Source: Janthinobacterium sp. ROICE36
GTDB lineage: Bacteria > Pseudomonadota > Gammaproteobacteria > Burkholderiales > Burkholderiaceae_D
DNA length: 63,171 bases
Direction of reading: 5' to 3'
Assembly: GCF_002869965.1 (NCBI RefSeq)
Contig: NZ_PEBS01000030.1
Span: 1-63,171, forward strand
Below, one piece after another: positions 8,992 to 18,462 of the stretch (position 1 is its first letter; each line of letters begins with the position of its first letter). The notes beneath the pieces were generated by a model. That model worked only from the letters and a program-made list of their open reading frames with translations, ran no database searches and had not been told where the DNA came from. Both the position numbers and the translations under genes were made by a program.

Positions 8992-10083
8992 ATGAAGATT
9001 GCAATTATTGGAACGGTGGGCTTGCCGGCAAAATACGGTGGATGGGAAACGCTGACCGAGCACCTGACGGATAATCTGTGCGACAAGTTTGATATCACCG
9101 TATACTGCAGTGGTAAAAAATATGCCGAGCACCCGCCAACGTACAAGGGCGTCCAGCTGAAATATGTCAATCTGGACGCGAATGGTGTGCAGAGTATTCC
9201 ATACGATATCGTTTCCATGCTGTCCGCACTACGCTTTGCGGACGTGCTTGTGATCCTCGGGGTTTCAGGCTGTATTTTCTTGCCTGTTATTAAGTTGCTG
9301 AGCAAGAAGAAAATCATCGTCAATATCGATGGCATGGAGTGGCGCCGCGCCAAATGGGGGCGTTTCGCCAAATGGTTCTTGAAGCTTTCCGAAGCGACGG
9401 CGGTGCGTTTTGCCGATGTGACGATTGCCGACAACAAGGCGATTCAGCAATATGTCAGCGCGCAATATGGCCGTCCCAGCGAATTGATTGCGTATGGTGC
9501 CGACCATGTGACGCAGCAGCCCATCAGCGGCGAAGTATTGCAGCGCTTTCCCTTCTTGCGGCATGATTATGCCTTCAAGGTATGCCGCATCGAGCCGGAA
9601 AATAATGTGCAATTGATCATCGATGTCTTTGCTTCGCAGACGCGCATGCCCCTGGTTATTGTCGGTAATTGGGCCAATAGCGCATATGGGCAGGAGCTGA
9701 AGCAAAAATATGCGCAGGTGGCGCATGTGCACTTGCTTGATCCGATTTATGACCAGAGCATCCTGAACCAGTTGCGCAGCAATTGCCGCATGTATGTGCA
9801 TGGCCACAGCGCCGGTGGAACGAATCCTTCGCTAGTGGAAGCGATGTACCTGGGCTTGCCCATTCTGGCATTTGGCGTGAGTTATAACCGGGAAACAACG
9901 CAAAATCAGGCCCGTTACTTCGACGATGAAGCCGGTTTGCTGGCCATCCTCAATACCGTGCAGCCAGATGAGCTGCAAGCAATTGGGCGCACCATGAAGC
10001 GGATCGCCGAAGAAAATTATACGTGGAGCACAATTTCGGCTAAGTATGCCGCCTTGTTTGACACGCCGCGCCAGGTGCGCTAA
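8992..10083 (+). CDS. GT-B glycosyltransferase with DUF1972-type N-terminus
   Basis: A 363-residue retaining-type (GT4-like) glycosyltransferase. The N-terminal half begins IAIIGTVGLPAKYGGWETLTE, the hallmark of DUF1972-containing rhamnosyl/glycosyltransferases, and the C-terminal half has the GT4 donor-site pattern HGHSAGGTNPSLVEAM around residues 268-283. It should act on the cytoplasmic side on a lipid-linked acceptor. ATG 8992 is preceded by AAGGTTGGTAA, an adequate ribosome site. It follows the GT2 gene with a 102-base gap. Confidence 0.85.
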   Translation: MKIAIIGTVGLPAKYGGWETLTEHLTDNLCDKFDITVYCSGKKYAEHPPTYKGVQLKYVNLDANGVQSIPYDIVSMLSALRFADVLVILGVSGCIFLPVIKLLSKKKIIVNIDGMEWRRAKWGRFAKWFLKLSEATAVRFADVTIADNKAIQQYVSAQYGRPSELIAYGADHVTQQPISGEVLQRFPFLRHDYAFKVCRIEPENNVQLIIDVFASQTRMPLVIVGNWANSAYGQELKQKYAQVAHVHLLDPIYDQSILNQLRSNCRMYVHGHSAGGTNPSLVEAMYLGLPILAFGVSYNRETTQNQARYFDDEAGLLAILNTVQPDELQAIGRTMKRIAEENYTWSTISAKYAALFDTPRQVR

Positions 10084-10094
10084 TGGCAGGATAA

Positions 10095-10146
10095 GCCGCT
10101 CATGCGGCGGACAGGATGCCGGCCCGGTGTCCTGCCCGATGTTTTT
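10095..10146 (+). other. Two intercistronic hairpins
   Basis: A 5-bp stem GCCGC-TCAT-GCGGC lies at 10095-10108. A second structure (CAGGA...TCCTG around paired CCGG) lies at 10112-10134 and is followed by TTTTT at 10142-10146. It could act as a partial terminator or attenuator between the glycosyltransferase and the epimerase. Confidence 0.3.
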
Positions 10147-10161
10147 GATTAGGAATGTATT

Positions 10162-11103
10162 GTGGTGTTATTGACTGGAGCGACCGGATTTGTCGGCGCC
10201 GCATTGATTGAACGGCTGGCCCGCATGGGCGATGGACGTATTCGTGCCTGCACGCGCGATGCCGGTGCCGTGTTTCCTGATACGGTGGAAACGTTTGTCA
10301 TTGACGATCTGTCCAGCCAGACATGCTGGGATCATGCTTTCGACTCGGTGAATGTCGTCGTGCATGCTGCGGCGCGCGTGCATGTGATGAACGAGACGGC
10401 GGCCGATCCCTTGCAGGAATTTCGCCGTGTAAATGTCGATGGCACTCTGCACCTGGCACGTTGCGCCGCCCGCGCGGGCGTACGGCGTTTTGTGTTTATC
10501 AGTTCCATCAAGGTGAATGGCGAAGCGACGCTGCCTGGACAGGCATTCTCTGAAAGTGATGTTCCTGCACCGTCGGATCCGTATGGTATTTCCAAGCTGG
10601 AAGCCGAGCAGGGATTGTTTGCGCTGGCCCAGGAAACCGGCATGCAGGTGGTGGTGGTGCGGCCGCCGCTGGTGTATGGGCCTGGCGTCGGGGCCAATTT
10701 CCTCAGCATGATGCGCTGGCTGCGGCGCGGCGTGCCGCTACCGCTGGGAGCGATCAAGAATCGGCGCAGCCTGGTCGCGCTGGACAATTTGGCTGACCTG
10801 GTAGCCGTGTGCGCGGAACACCCGGCGGCGGCCAATCAGGTCTGGCTGGCGGCCGATGGCGAAGACTTGTCGACGAGCCAGCTGCTGCGCCGTATGGGTC
10901 TGGCGCTGGGCAAGCCCGCGCGGCTGTTGCCGGTGCCGGCATGGATGCTGGGTGCGGCATGCGCCATGATTGGCAAGCGCGGCTTCGCGCAGCGCTTGTG
11001 CGGGTCTTTGCAGGTGGATATTTCTAAGGCGCGACAGTTGCTCGGCTGGGTGCCGCCGTTGAGTGTGGATGAAGGTTTGCGTCGTGCGGCGCGGGGAAAT
11101 TAA
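10162..11103 (+). CDS. NAD-dependent sugar epimerase/dehydratase (extended SDR, WbpV-like)
   Basis: A 313-residue extended SDR enzyme. The NAD site LLTGATGFVGAAL is at the N-terminus, SS at about residue 114 and YGISK near residue 136 form the catalytic Ser/Tyr/Lys set. Proteins of this type often sit immediately before the initiating sugar transferase, as here, and act as a 4-epimerase or 4-reductase making the first sugar of the chain. Translation begins with GTG at 10162, with AGGAA at 10151-10155 as ribosome site. The stop is followed after no gap by the ATG of the transferase, indicating coupling. Confidence 0.82.
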   Translation: MVLLTGATGFVGAALIERLARMGDGRIRACTRDAGAVFPDTVETFVIDDLSSQTCWDHAFDSVNVVVHAAARVHVMNETAADPLQEFRRVNVDGTLHLARCAARAGVRRFVFISSIKVNGEATLPGQAFSESDVPAPSDPYGISKLEAEQGLFALAQETGMQVVVVRPPLVYGPGVGANFLSMMRWLRRGVPLPLGAIKNRRSLVALDNLADLVAVCAEHPAAANQVWLAADGEDLSTSQLLRRMGLALGKPARLLPVPAWMLGAACAMIGKRGFAQRLCGSLQVDISKARQLLGWVPPLSVDEGLRRAARGN

Positions 11104-11664
11104 ATGAAACGTTTGTTTGATGTAAGTGTTGCCTTGCTGGCCGTTGCCGTGCTGTCCATACCGTTGCTGGTGGTGGCCGTACTGGTCAAACTGACCTCGT
11201 CCGGTCCCATCGTGTATTGGTCGGACCGGGTGGGGCGCCACAACCGTATCTTCCGGATGCCAAAATTTCGCACCATGCGTGTTGATACCCCTGCGGTCGC
11301 GACCCATTTGCTGGCCGATCCCAAGCGCTTCCTGACGCCGGTCGGCCCGTTCTTGCGTAAATCCAGCCTGGATGAGTTGCCGCAGCTGTGGAGCATCCTT
11401 GTCGGTGACATGAGTTTTGTCGGCCCGCGTCCCGCCCTGTTCAATCAGGATGATTTGATTGCCTTGCGTACCGAGTATGGAGTAGACCAGGTATTGCCTG
11501 GCTTGACCGGCTGGGCGCAAATCAACGGCCGCGATGAATTGCCGATACCGGACAAAGTTCGCCTGGATGCCGAATATCTGCAGCGCCAGTCGTTTTTCCT
11601 CGACTTGAAAATTATCTTCCTGACCTTCCTGAAAGTGGTGCGTCGCGATGGCATCACGCATTGA
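11104..11664 (+). CDS. Small PglC-like initiating sugar-phosphate transferase
   Basis: A 186-residue monotopic phosphoglycosyl transferase that should transfer a sugar-1-phosphate from a UDP-sugar to undecaprenyl phosphate, starting repeat-unit synthesis. It has the single N-terminal hydrophobic (re-entrant) helix, then FRMPKFRTM, the catalytic Asp-Glu pair in SSLDELPQLW, and FVGPRP. It lacks the long N-terminal domains of WcaJ/WbaP and is the size of PglC/WecP-type minimal enzymes. The enclosing genes (epimerase before, WbpM-like dehydratase after) suggest a 6-deoxy-amino sugar such as QuiNAc or FucNAc as the first residue. Confidence 0.88.
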   Translation: MKRLFDVSVALLAVAVLSIPLLVVAVLVKLTSSGPIVYWSDRVGRHNRIFRMPKFRTMRVDTPAVATHLLADPKRFLTPVGPFLRKSSLDELPQLWSILVGDMSFVGPRPALFNQDDLIALRTEYGVDQVLPGLTGWAQINGRDELPIPDKVRLDAEYLQRQSFFLDLKIIFLTFLKVVRRDGITH

Positions 11665-11704
11665 TGCCCAGGTTGCGCCTGCATATTGAGATTGGTAAGA
11701 ATTG

Positions 11705-13612
11705 ATGACTCCTTTATCGAATTTCCCGCGCTTGCAAAAGCAGCTGATCGCCGCATCTGCGGACATGTTCTTTTTGCCACTGACATTTTGCGTGGCGATA
11801 CTGCTGCGTTTTGACGGTGTCAGTCTCGCTGCATTCCACCCGTACTTCTGGCTGATTATCCTGGCGCCACTGATCTCCATTCCGATCTTTATCAAGCTGG
11901 GACTTTATCGTGCGGTGATCCGTTTTATCGACTACAAGATAGTCTACGTGGTGGTGCTGGGCGTGACGCTGTCGGTGGCAGTCATGCTGGCCTTTGCGGC
12001 CTTCTCGACGCATATGATCGGCCTGTCGCGCGGAGTCTTTGGCATTTACTGGGTCAGTGCGATCATGTATGTGACTGCCAGCCGTTTCATGGCGCGCGGC
12101 TATTTCGCGCGGGTATCGGGCGTGACCGGTGGCATTCCTGTCGCCATCTATGGCGCCGGTGCTTCCGGCAGCCAGTTGGCACAGACGCTGAGCTATGGCA
12201 CCGAGTACCGTCCGATAGCACTGATCGATGAGAAAAAAGAGTTGCACGGCGCAATCATCGCCGGCATTCGCGTGTATGCCCCCGAAGATTTGCCGGAACT
12301 TGTGGTGGACAAGGGCATCACCAAGATCCTGGTGGCCCTGCCATCCTTGACGCGTGCGCAGCAGCGCCGTATTCTCGACAAGCTGGAGCCCCTGAAGATC
12401 AAGACACTGGTGACCCCGCCGATCAAGAGCCTGATCAGCGGTCTGGTTCGCTTGCAAGACTTGCGCGAGATCGAGATCGAAGATTTGCTGGGCCGTGACG
12501 CAGTCGAGCCTGACCATGACTTGATGGCCATGTGTATCACTGGAAAGACCGTCATGGTCACGGGCGCCGGCGGCTCCATCGGTTCCGAATTGTGCCGCCA
12601 AATTCTGCGGCAGCGGCCTGCGCGCCTGATCCTGCTTGAGATGTCGGAATTTGCCCTGTATACCATCGAACAGGAATTGCAGGGCTTGCGCAAGGCGCAG
12701 CATAGCGAACTCGAGCTGTTGCCATTCCTGGGTTCCGTCCTGGAAACCGAGAAATGTGAAAAGATTCTGCGCACGTTCAAGGTGGAAACGGTGTATCACG
12801 CAGCTGCATACAAGCATGTGCCGTTGGTGGAACACAACCCGATCGAGGGAATACGCAACAATGCCTTGGGCACCTTGAGCATGGCGCGCGCTGCCATTGC
12901 CGCCGGGGTGAAACGCTTTGTGCTGATTTCCACCGACAAGGCCGTGCGGCCAACCAATGTCATGGGTTCGACCAAGCGCCTAGCGGAATTGATCTTGCAG
13001 GCATTTTCACGCGAACAGGACAAGACGCGTTTCTGCATGGTGCGCTTTGGTAATGTCCTGGGCTCATCCGGTTCGGTCGTCCCCTTATTCCGCAAACAGA
13101 TCATGGCAGGCGGCCCCATCACCATTACCCATCCGGAAATCACCCGTTACTTCATGACCATTCCGGAAGCCGCACAACTGGTGCTGCAAGCGGGCGCCAT
13201 GGGCGAAGGGGGCGACGTCTTCGTGCTCGACATGGGCGATCCGGTGAAGATCGTCGATCTGGCCAAACGCATGGTGCATCTGAGCGGCCTGGAAGTGCGC
13301 AGCGAACAGACGCCGAATGGCACCATTGACATCCATCATGTGGGCTTGCGTCCCGGCGAAAAATTGTATGAAGAACTGCTGATCGGCGATAACGTTGAAG
13401 GTACTGATCATCCCCTGATCATGCGTGCCCAGGAAGCCGAATTGCCCTGGCCGCAGCTGGAGTTACTGCTCGATGAGTTGACGCAAGCATGCGCACGGTT
13501 TGATCATGAAGCGGTGCGCGCCTTGCTGCTGCAGGCGGTAACAGAATATGCACCTCAGTGCGGTATTGAAGATTTGATCTGGTGCGCCCGTGGCGATGCT
13601 GCGGCGTCGTAG
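11705..13612 (+). CDS. WbpM/FlaA1-like nucleoside-sugar 4,6-dehydratase, membrane-bound
   Basis: A 635-residue protein with four N-terminal transmembrane helices (about residues 10-145), a CoA/NAD-binding-like region (VAIYGAGASG), and a C-terminal SDR dehydratase domain with TGAGGSIGSEL near residue 285, HAAAYKHVPL, and STDKAVRPTNVMGSTK, where Met replaces the classical Tyr as in WbpM. It should convert UDP-GlcNAc to the 4-keto-6-deoxy intermediate at the inner membrane. ATG 11705 is used; the TTG just before it is unlikely to be the start. Together with the adjacent PglC-like enzyme it is a classic pair for initiating a QuiNAc- or FucNAc-type glycan. Confidence 0.9.
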   Translation: MTPLSNFPRLQKQLIAASADMFFLPLTFCVAILLRFDGVSLAAFHPYFWLIILAPLISIPIFIKLGLYRAVIRFIDYKIVYVVVLGVTLSVAVMLAFAAFSTHMIGLSRGVFGIYWVSAIMYVTASRFMARGYFARVSGVTGGIPVAIYGAGASGSQLAQTLSYGTEYRPIALIDEKKELHGAIIAGIRVYAPEDLPELVVDKGITKILVALPSLTRAQQRRILDKLEPLKIKTLVTPPIKSLISGLVRLQDLREIEIEDLLGRDAVEPDHDLMAMCITGKTVMVTGAGGSIGSELCRQILRQRPARLILLEMSEFALYTIEQELQGLRKAQHSELELLPFLGSVLETEKCEKILRTFKVETVYHAAAYKHVPLVEHNPIEGIRNNALGTLSMARAAIAAGVKRFVLISTDKAVRPTNVMGSTKRLAELILQAFSREQDKTRFCMVRFGNVLGSSGSVVPLFRKQIMAGGPITITHPEITRYFMTIPEAAQLVLQAGAMGEGGDVFVLDMGDPVKIVDLAKRMVHLSGLEVRSEQTPNGTIDIHHVGLRPGEKLYEELLIGDNVEGTDHPLIMRAQEAELPWPQLELLLDELTQACARFDHEAVRALLLQAVTEYAPQCGIEDLIWCARGDAAAS

Positions 13613-13694
13613 CCTTGAACAATCAGGTACAGCCTGTGCGCCTCTTGCCTTGCGGTACCGGTGGATTGATATATTTACTTTCTAAAGAAGAAAC

Positions 13695-14921
13695 ATGGAA
13701 AATTTGAATCAGCTTGACAAGCACAATGGCGAGAATGTTGTTAATTATGTCAAATCATTGCGTGACGCGCGCAAGTGGATTGGCACCGCTACGATAGCGG
13801 CCATGGCCATCGCCGTGTCCGGAGCCTTGTATCTGGGGCAGTATCGTAGCGAAGGCTTCTTGCAGTTTGGCGGTCCGATACCCTTGCCATTGGAGACGCT
13901 GGGCAAGGATGCGAAAAAGGACAAGGAAGGTAATCCGGGTATCGTATTGGCTGATTACAAACGCTATGCCGCTGCTTTCAGTACCAGCGAGCGCTTTGAC
14001 GCTTTTGTGCAGGCGAACAAGCTGCAGGCAGTCGACGGCATCGGGGGACTGCGCAAGGCCATGGCCAGCGGTGATGGATTTAACAAGATGGTGGAGCCGA
14101 TTTTCTCCTTCACCAAGATGGACGCCAAGGAGCTGATGGAGCAACCCAAGGACGGCGGCAATAATGTGATTGGTTTGCGTATTTCCTATGCAGCAGGCAA
14201 TGCCGAGAGTGCCCAGCGCATGGTGGGCTTGTTGGGGCGCTATACCATCGACAGCATCATCTACTCCGATTATTCCGATGGGCTGCGTTTCAACCACATT
14301 GAATTATCGGCCAAGATCACCAAGCTTGATAACGATATCATCGGCATGAATGAGCGGCTGGAGATGTATCAGCGCAAGGGTGTCGTGCTCAAGAAGATCG
14401 TGAACAATTATCCGGAAGCGGCGAACAAGTCGGCAACCTCGGTGATTTCAGTCACGGAAGACAGTGCCCGTTATTTGTCCCCCATTACCCATCTGATGTC
14501 CGGCGAAGTAGAAGCCTTGAGCACCAGCGAAACCATCATCCGCCTCAAGCGTGAGCAGGCACAGAGTATTCTATTGCGCGAATACTACGACCAGGCCAAG
14601 AGCCTGATCGATACCAACCAATCGGGCGAAGCGCTGCTGCGCGGCCTCGAAGCGGTGAAGGAAGGCGTCTTCAAGACCAAGAACCTGAACGATGAAGTGG
14701 TCAAGGAGGTGTATAACATGCTTACGATTGATAACCAGCGCTCCATCAATTTGTATCTGGAAAAAAGCCGCTTCATCGCTGGTCCTACCTTGCCGGAGAA
14801 ACGCAATATCCGCTTGTCCGCAGTATTGCTGTTAAGTCTGCTATTCGGTTTCTTCCTGTCCTCGGCGATCGTATTGCTGCGTAAATGGTGGGCGCTGAAT
14901 ATGGATGGCGCCCGTTCTTGA
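13695..14921 (+). CDS. Wzz-like polysaccharide chain-length determinant
   Basis: A 408-residue inner-membrane protein with one N-terminal helix (about residues 31-49) and one C-terminal helix (about 375-395) bracketing a large periplasmic part with helical stretches, the usual design of polysaccharide co-polymerases. There is no C-terminal tyrosine kinase domain, so it belongs with Wzz rather than with Wzc. It would set chain length together with the EpsG-like polymerase. The ribosome site is AAGAAG just before ATG 13695. It is the last clear gene of the main biosynthesis run. Confidence 0.8.
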   Translation: MENLNQLDKHNGENVVNYVKSLRDARKWIGTATIAAMAIAVSGALYLGQYRSEGFLQFGGPIPLPLETLGKDAKKDKEGNPGIVLADYKRYAAAFSTSERFDAFVQANKLQAVDGIGGLRKAMASGDGFNKMVEPIFSFTKMDAKELMEQPKDGGNNVIGLRISYAAGNAESAQRMVGLLGRYTIDSIIYSDYSDGLRFNHIELSAKITKLDNDIIGMNERLEMYQRKGVVLKKIVNNYPEAANKSATSVISVTEDSARYLSPITHLMSGEVEALSTSETIIRLKREQAQSILLREYYDQAKSLIDTNQSGEALLRGLEAVKEGVFKTKNLNDEVVKEVYNMLTIDNQRSINLYLEKSRFIAGPTLPEKRNIRLSAVLLLSLLFGFFLSSAIVLLRKWWALNMDGARS

Positions 14922-15182
14922 GTGGAACAGGGCAGTCGCGAGGTGCCTGGAAGCTGTGTTGGCAGATCAATGCATCGGCTGATGGCAGCTGTTGCACGCG
15001 GCGAGCGCATTGATCTGTGTCGCGTGGCTCGCCACGCTTCCGTTCCTTCTTGCTCGTTCTCTCCATACGCTGCCCGCAGACGCGACCCTCTGACGCGATA
15101 GGCAGCTTGATACGCATCGGGCAGCTGGCGCGAATGCCGTCTGCAGCTTCTTTTCACTGTTCATTTTGGAGCGGATTAACTG

Positions 15183-16034
15183 ATGGAATCGTCGAAAATG
15201 GTTCATACAGAGGGCGTGACAATCACACTCTCCACGGTGGCATCCGAGGCCTTGAAAGCATTGTTTTGGGGCGTTTTTTTCCAAAGCAAGAACCGTGGAG
15301 TGACGCTACAGCGTCATTTTCCCTGGTTGTCGGCGGCGTCGAAAGGCGTGATTTTTGCAGAAGCGCGTATCGGCACGGTGACCATCGGCGGACTGGTATT
15401 GCGGGAAAAGCAGTACCAGCTGGGTGAGCGCACGCTACGTATCGCGATGATCGGCCTCGTCTGCGTGGCACAAGGGGAACGCGGCAAGGGTATCGCCAAC
15501 AGCATGCTGGAGGTTATTATTGCCCATGCGAGAGAACAGCAGTTCGATTACCTGACGCTGTGGACCAGCCAGTATTCAGTGTATGAAAAGCACGGTTTCC
15601 AGGTGGCTGACCGCTGGATGTATGGTTGGGTCAGGGGCGCCGAGGATGACGATCGGAAAGATCAGCCACCATTCGAGCCCGATAGCAAACTTGTGCCCGA
15701 CAACAGCTTGCCCTTGCCGCCGTTTGCGCGCGCCGTATATTGCTATAGCGATCCGGTGTGCTCGATGGTCGTGCTGGAGGATGCCCATGGCGCCATTGTC
15801 ACGGCATACGACGGCTTGCCTGCTGCCGCCGCCTCGGCGATGGTGCGCCATCTCCCCTCTTGCTGGCGCCTGAACGTGCTTGCGCAGGATGCGATATTGC
15901 AAGCATTGCAGCGCCATGGAAAGACGCTCGAGCTGGCCCCCGTTCGGCTTCAGATGTGGCTCCCACTGCGCGATTTCCTGCCCGTGGAGCAGCTACTCGA
16001 TCACGTGACGTTCCCGGTGCTGGATAGAATTTGA
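15183..16034 (+). CDS. GNAT-family N-acetyltransferase
   Basis: A 283-residue protein with a GNAT acetyl-CoA-binding core: IAMIGLVCVAQGERGKGIAN (residues about 85-104) contains the pyrophosphate-binding loop pattern Q/R-x-x-G-x-G/A, followed by a helix and YEKHGFQVADRW. The C-terminal half is not recognised and may bind the acceptor. GGAG at 15169-15172 supports ATG 15183. It lies between the Wzz gene and an IS element, so a role in acetylating an amino sugar of the polymer is possible but not shown by sequence. The 261 bases before it hold no gene that I can see. Confidence 0.7.
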   Translation: MESSKMVHTEGVTITLSTVASEALKALFWGVFFQSKNRGVTLQRHFPWLSAASKGVIFAEARIGTVTIGGLVLREKQYQLGERTLRIAMIGLVCVAQGERGKGIANSMLEVIIAHAREQQFDYLTLWTSQYSVYEKHGFQVADRWMYGWVRGAEDDDRKDQPPFEPDSKLVPDNSLPLPPFARAVYCYSDPVCSMVVLEDAHGAIVTAYDGLPAAAASAMVRHLPSCWRLNVLAQDAILQALQRHGKTLELAPVRLQMWLPLRDFLPVEQLLDHVTFPVLDRI

Positions 16035-16096
16035 CGCAATCCTGCTGCTCGATAATACTTGAAAGCTTTTGTTTTTAAGTAAGCATATTGTTATGT

Positions 16097-17125
16097 GGGC
16101 GTTCTCAAAAACCAAGTGCAACACCTTTGCTGTAAGGTGCCGCCATGGCGAGAAATTACAAACATTTGACTACCCAGGAGCGCGCCGTCGTCATGACCAT
16201 GCGCGACGACCTGTGCTCCATTCGATCCATTGCTAAACGCCTTTGTCGTTCGGCCAGCACGATTGGCCGCGAAATCAAACGTACCGCCGACACTGGCCTC
16301 TACGATGCCAACCGGGCACATCTGCAATGTCTGACACGCCGGACAACGCCTCGGCGCCTGCCGAAACTACACGCCGATAGCATCTTGCTTGAAGTCGTCC
16401 GGCATCAGCTCAAACTGCTCTGGTCGCCTCAGAAAATAGCGCGCAAACTGCGGCTCCTATGGCCCAACACCCCTGAGAAGACCGTGTCCCACGAGACCAT
16501 CTACAACGCCATCTATTTGCATCCGCGCGGCGAACTCAAGCGCGAACTGATCGCCTGTCTGCGCCACCACAACCAAGTGCGCAAGCCGCGCAGCCGAGGC
16601 ACCGACCGACGCGGCCAGATCCCGGACATGCAGAGCATCCACATACGCCCTCCAGAGATCGAGGACCGCATCATCCCAGGCCACTGGGAGGGCGACCTCA
16701 TCAAGGGCGCCGGTAATCGCTCATCGGTGGGTACGCTGGTCGAGCGCACCACCGGCTTCGTGGTGCGGGCCAAGATGGATAACGCTACAACCAAGGCCGT
16801 CGTCCACAGCTTCTTCGCAGTGCTCAACCGCGAGCCAGCGGCGATGCGAAAAACCATGACCTACGACCAGGGACGCGAGATGCACGGACACAAAATACTC
16901 ACTGAGCGTACCGGTGTCCAGATCTATTTCGCCGACCCGCATAGCCCTTGGCAGCGGGGATCAAACGAGAATACCAATGGCCTGCTGCGCCAGTACATGC
17001 CCAAGGGTTCCGACCTGTCGATCTACTCCCAAGACGAACTCGATGCCATTGCGCTCTCGCTCAATTCGCGCCCGCGCGCCAGGCTCGGATTTGAATCTCC
17101 TCTGGTCGTTTATACTCAGCAAATA
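16097..17125 (+). mobile_element. IS30-family element, right end deleted
   Basis: The left boundary is taken at GGGCGTTCTC (16097), where a sequence resembling an IS30-type terminal repeat begins and continues to about 16130. The transposase gene starts at 16145. No inverted copy of this end occurs on the right: the transposase frame passes directly into AlgX-like sequence. The element is therefore truncated at its right end and should not transpose by itself. The right boundary is approximate (about 17110-17140). Confidence 0.65.
16145..17125 (+). pseudogene. IS30-family transposase, C-terminally fused to foreign sequence
   Basis: The first roughly 327 codons are an IS30 transposase: N-terminal helix-turn-helix region (TTQERAVVMTMRDD and SIAKRLCRSASTIGREI), then the DDE catalytic core with GHWEGDLIKG, TYDQGREM and WQRGSNENTNGLLRQYMPKG fragments. 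The three acidic residues are present. The reading frame stays open to 17419, but after SPLVVYTQQIAP it encodes AlgX-like residues (GHDGWLYLGDQ). The last few transposase residues and the stop codon are lost. Activity is uncertain, and the missing right end makes the element defective anyway. Confidence 0.75.
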
Positions 17126-18462
17126 GCCCCACCCAGCCAGGTGACGATAGGTCATGATGGCTGGTTGTATCTGGGGGACCAATATGAACAGACGCTGACG
17201 CTGACGGTGACTCGGCGCGGCAGCATACCTGCCGATGTCGAAGCGGCGAGGAAAATTGCGCTGGCCACCGCAGGCTGGGAGCAATGGCTGGCATCGCAAG
17301 GCGTGCAGGCCTTCTACATCGTCCTGGGGCCGAACAAGGATAGCGTGTATGGCGAATGGCACCTGGCTGGGCGCAAGCGCTCGAGCCATCGGCTACCGAT
17401 ACCCTCATCGCTGGCATGAAGCCAGGCCAGTATGTCGATGTGCGGCCTGCCATGCTGAAAGCCAGGACAGAATTTTCGCAAGCCCTTTACTACAAGACCG
17501 ACACCCATTGGAACCGGCTTGGTGGATGGGTTGCCATGCGAGCGCTCGGCGACGAGCTGGCACACACTGCACCGGGACTGCATACGCTCTCCGGACAACA
17601 GGTGCAGCCCGGTACTGCCAGTCAGCGCAACGGGGGCGATCTGGCCAACTTCCTTAAGCTGAGCGAGACCTTGCATGACAGCGAGATTCCTGTCGAGATT
17701 GATATCGGGCGTCCAGTGGAGACCGCGAAATATGACTTTGATACAGGCCGTCTGCTGGAATCGGGCGGGAATCCGGAAGTGGGCGCGCCACGTGCGCCGG
17801 TGCTTGTCAAATCACCCAATGCGCTGAATCGAAAGAAAGTGCTGTGGCTGCGAGATTCTTTCGGTACTGCCATGTCGCCCTATATGGCAGCGACGTTCAG
17901 TGAAACCTTGCAGATTCATTATGGGGTGAGCGATGCCGCCATGGTGGTGAAGCTGGTGCAGAAGTATCAGCCCGATTATGTGTTTTTCACCGTTGTCGAG
18001 CGCAATGCGAGAGCACCCCGCTTCGAACAGGCGCCGCCCCTGCATGTGACGGCCAAGCCGGCCAATTTCGTGGCCATGGCGCGTGGCACGGAGTCCTCGG
18101 CAAATGACCTTGCAGCAGTGCCTGCTTCCCGGGCTTACCGGGTCACCGGTGGCGATGCTTTCCTTACTTTCAAGCTCGCACCGGCAGTACGCGCCGCCGA
18201 GGCGTCCAGAGTGACGTTTAATCTGGGCTGTGACGACAAGTCCGTGGCGGTGCCGGTACAACTGTTGTGGCATGCCGCGGACGGCCATCCGAGTGAAGCG
18301 CTCAGCGTACGTTTCATGGCTACGCCAGGCAGTAATTCCATCGATCTGGCGACGTTGCCGGCATGGCAGCCAACGGCCACGATCACCGCGGTGCGCATCG
18401 ATCTCGACTCTCCCGACGCTTGCTCTATGCTGACGATCGATGCGGTGGAGCTTGGCCGCTAG
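17126..18462 (+). pseudogene. AlgX/AlgJ-like polysaccharide O-acetyltransferase (SGNH), truncated and frameshifted
   Basis: Remnant of a periplasmic SGNH-hydrolase-like acetyltransferase of the AlgX/AlgJ family, which adds acetyl groups to exported polysaccharides. The first part (DGWLYLGDQ, VLGPNKDSVYGEW) is in the frame of the IS30 transposase; from about 17356-17365 the homology continues in another frame (PGWAQALEPS...), as after loss of one base. Downstream, YYKTDTHWN supplies the catalytic Asp-x-His and WLRDSFGTAMSPY the Ser-containing block. The C-terminal part (from about 18130) looks like a beta-rich sugar-binding domain. Signal sequence and start are gone, and no MBOAT partner gene is present in the window. 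Confidence 0.8.

Noticed and set aside
17340..17400. Programmed ribosomal frameshift within the AlgX-like gene
   Set aside because: There is no slippery heptamer or following structure, and the gene has also lost its 5' end; decay is the simpler reading.
16145..17419. A single 424-residue IS30 transposase with a novel C-terminal domain
   Set aside because: The C-terminal part matches the beginning of the AlgX-like gene that continues in the next frame, so the ORF is an accidental chimera, not a designed fusion.
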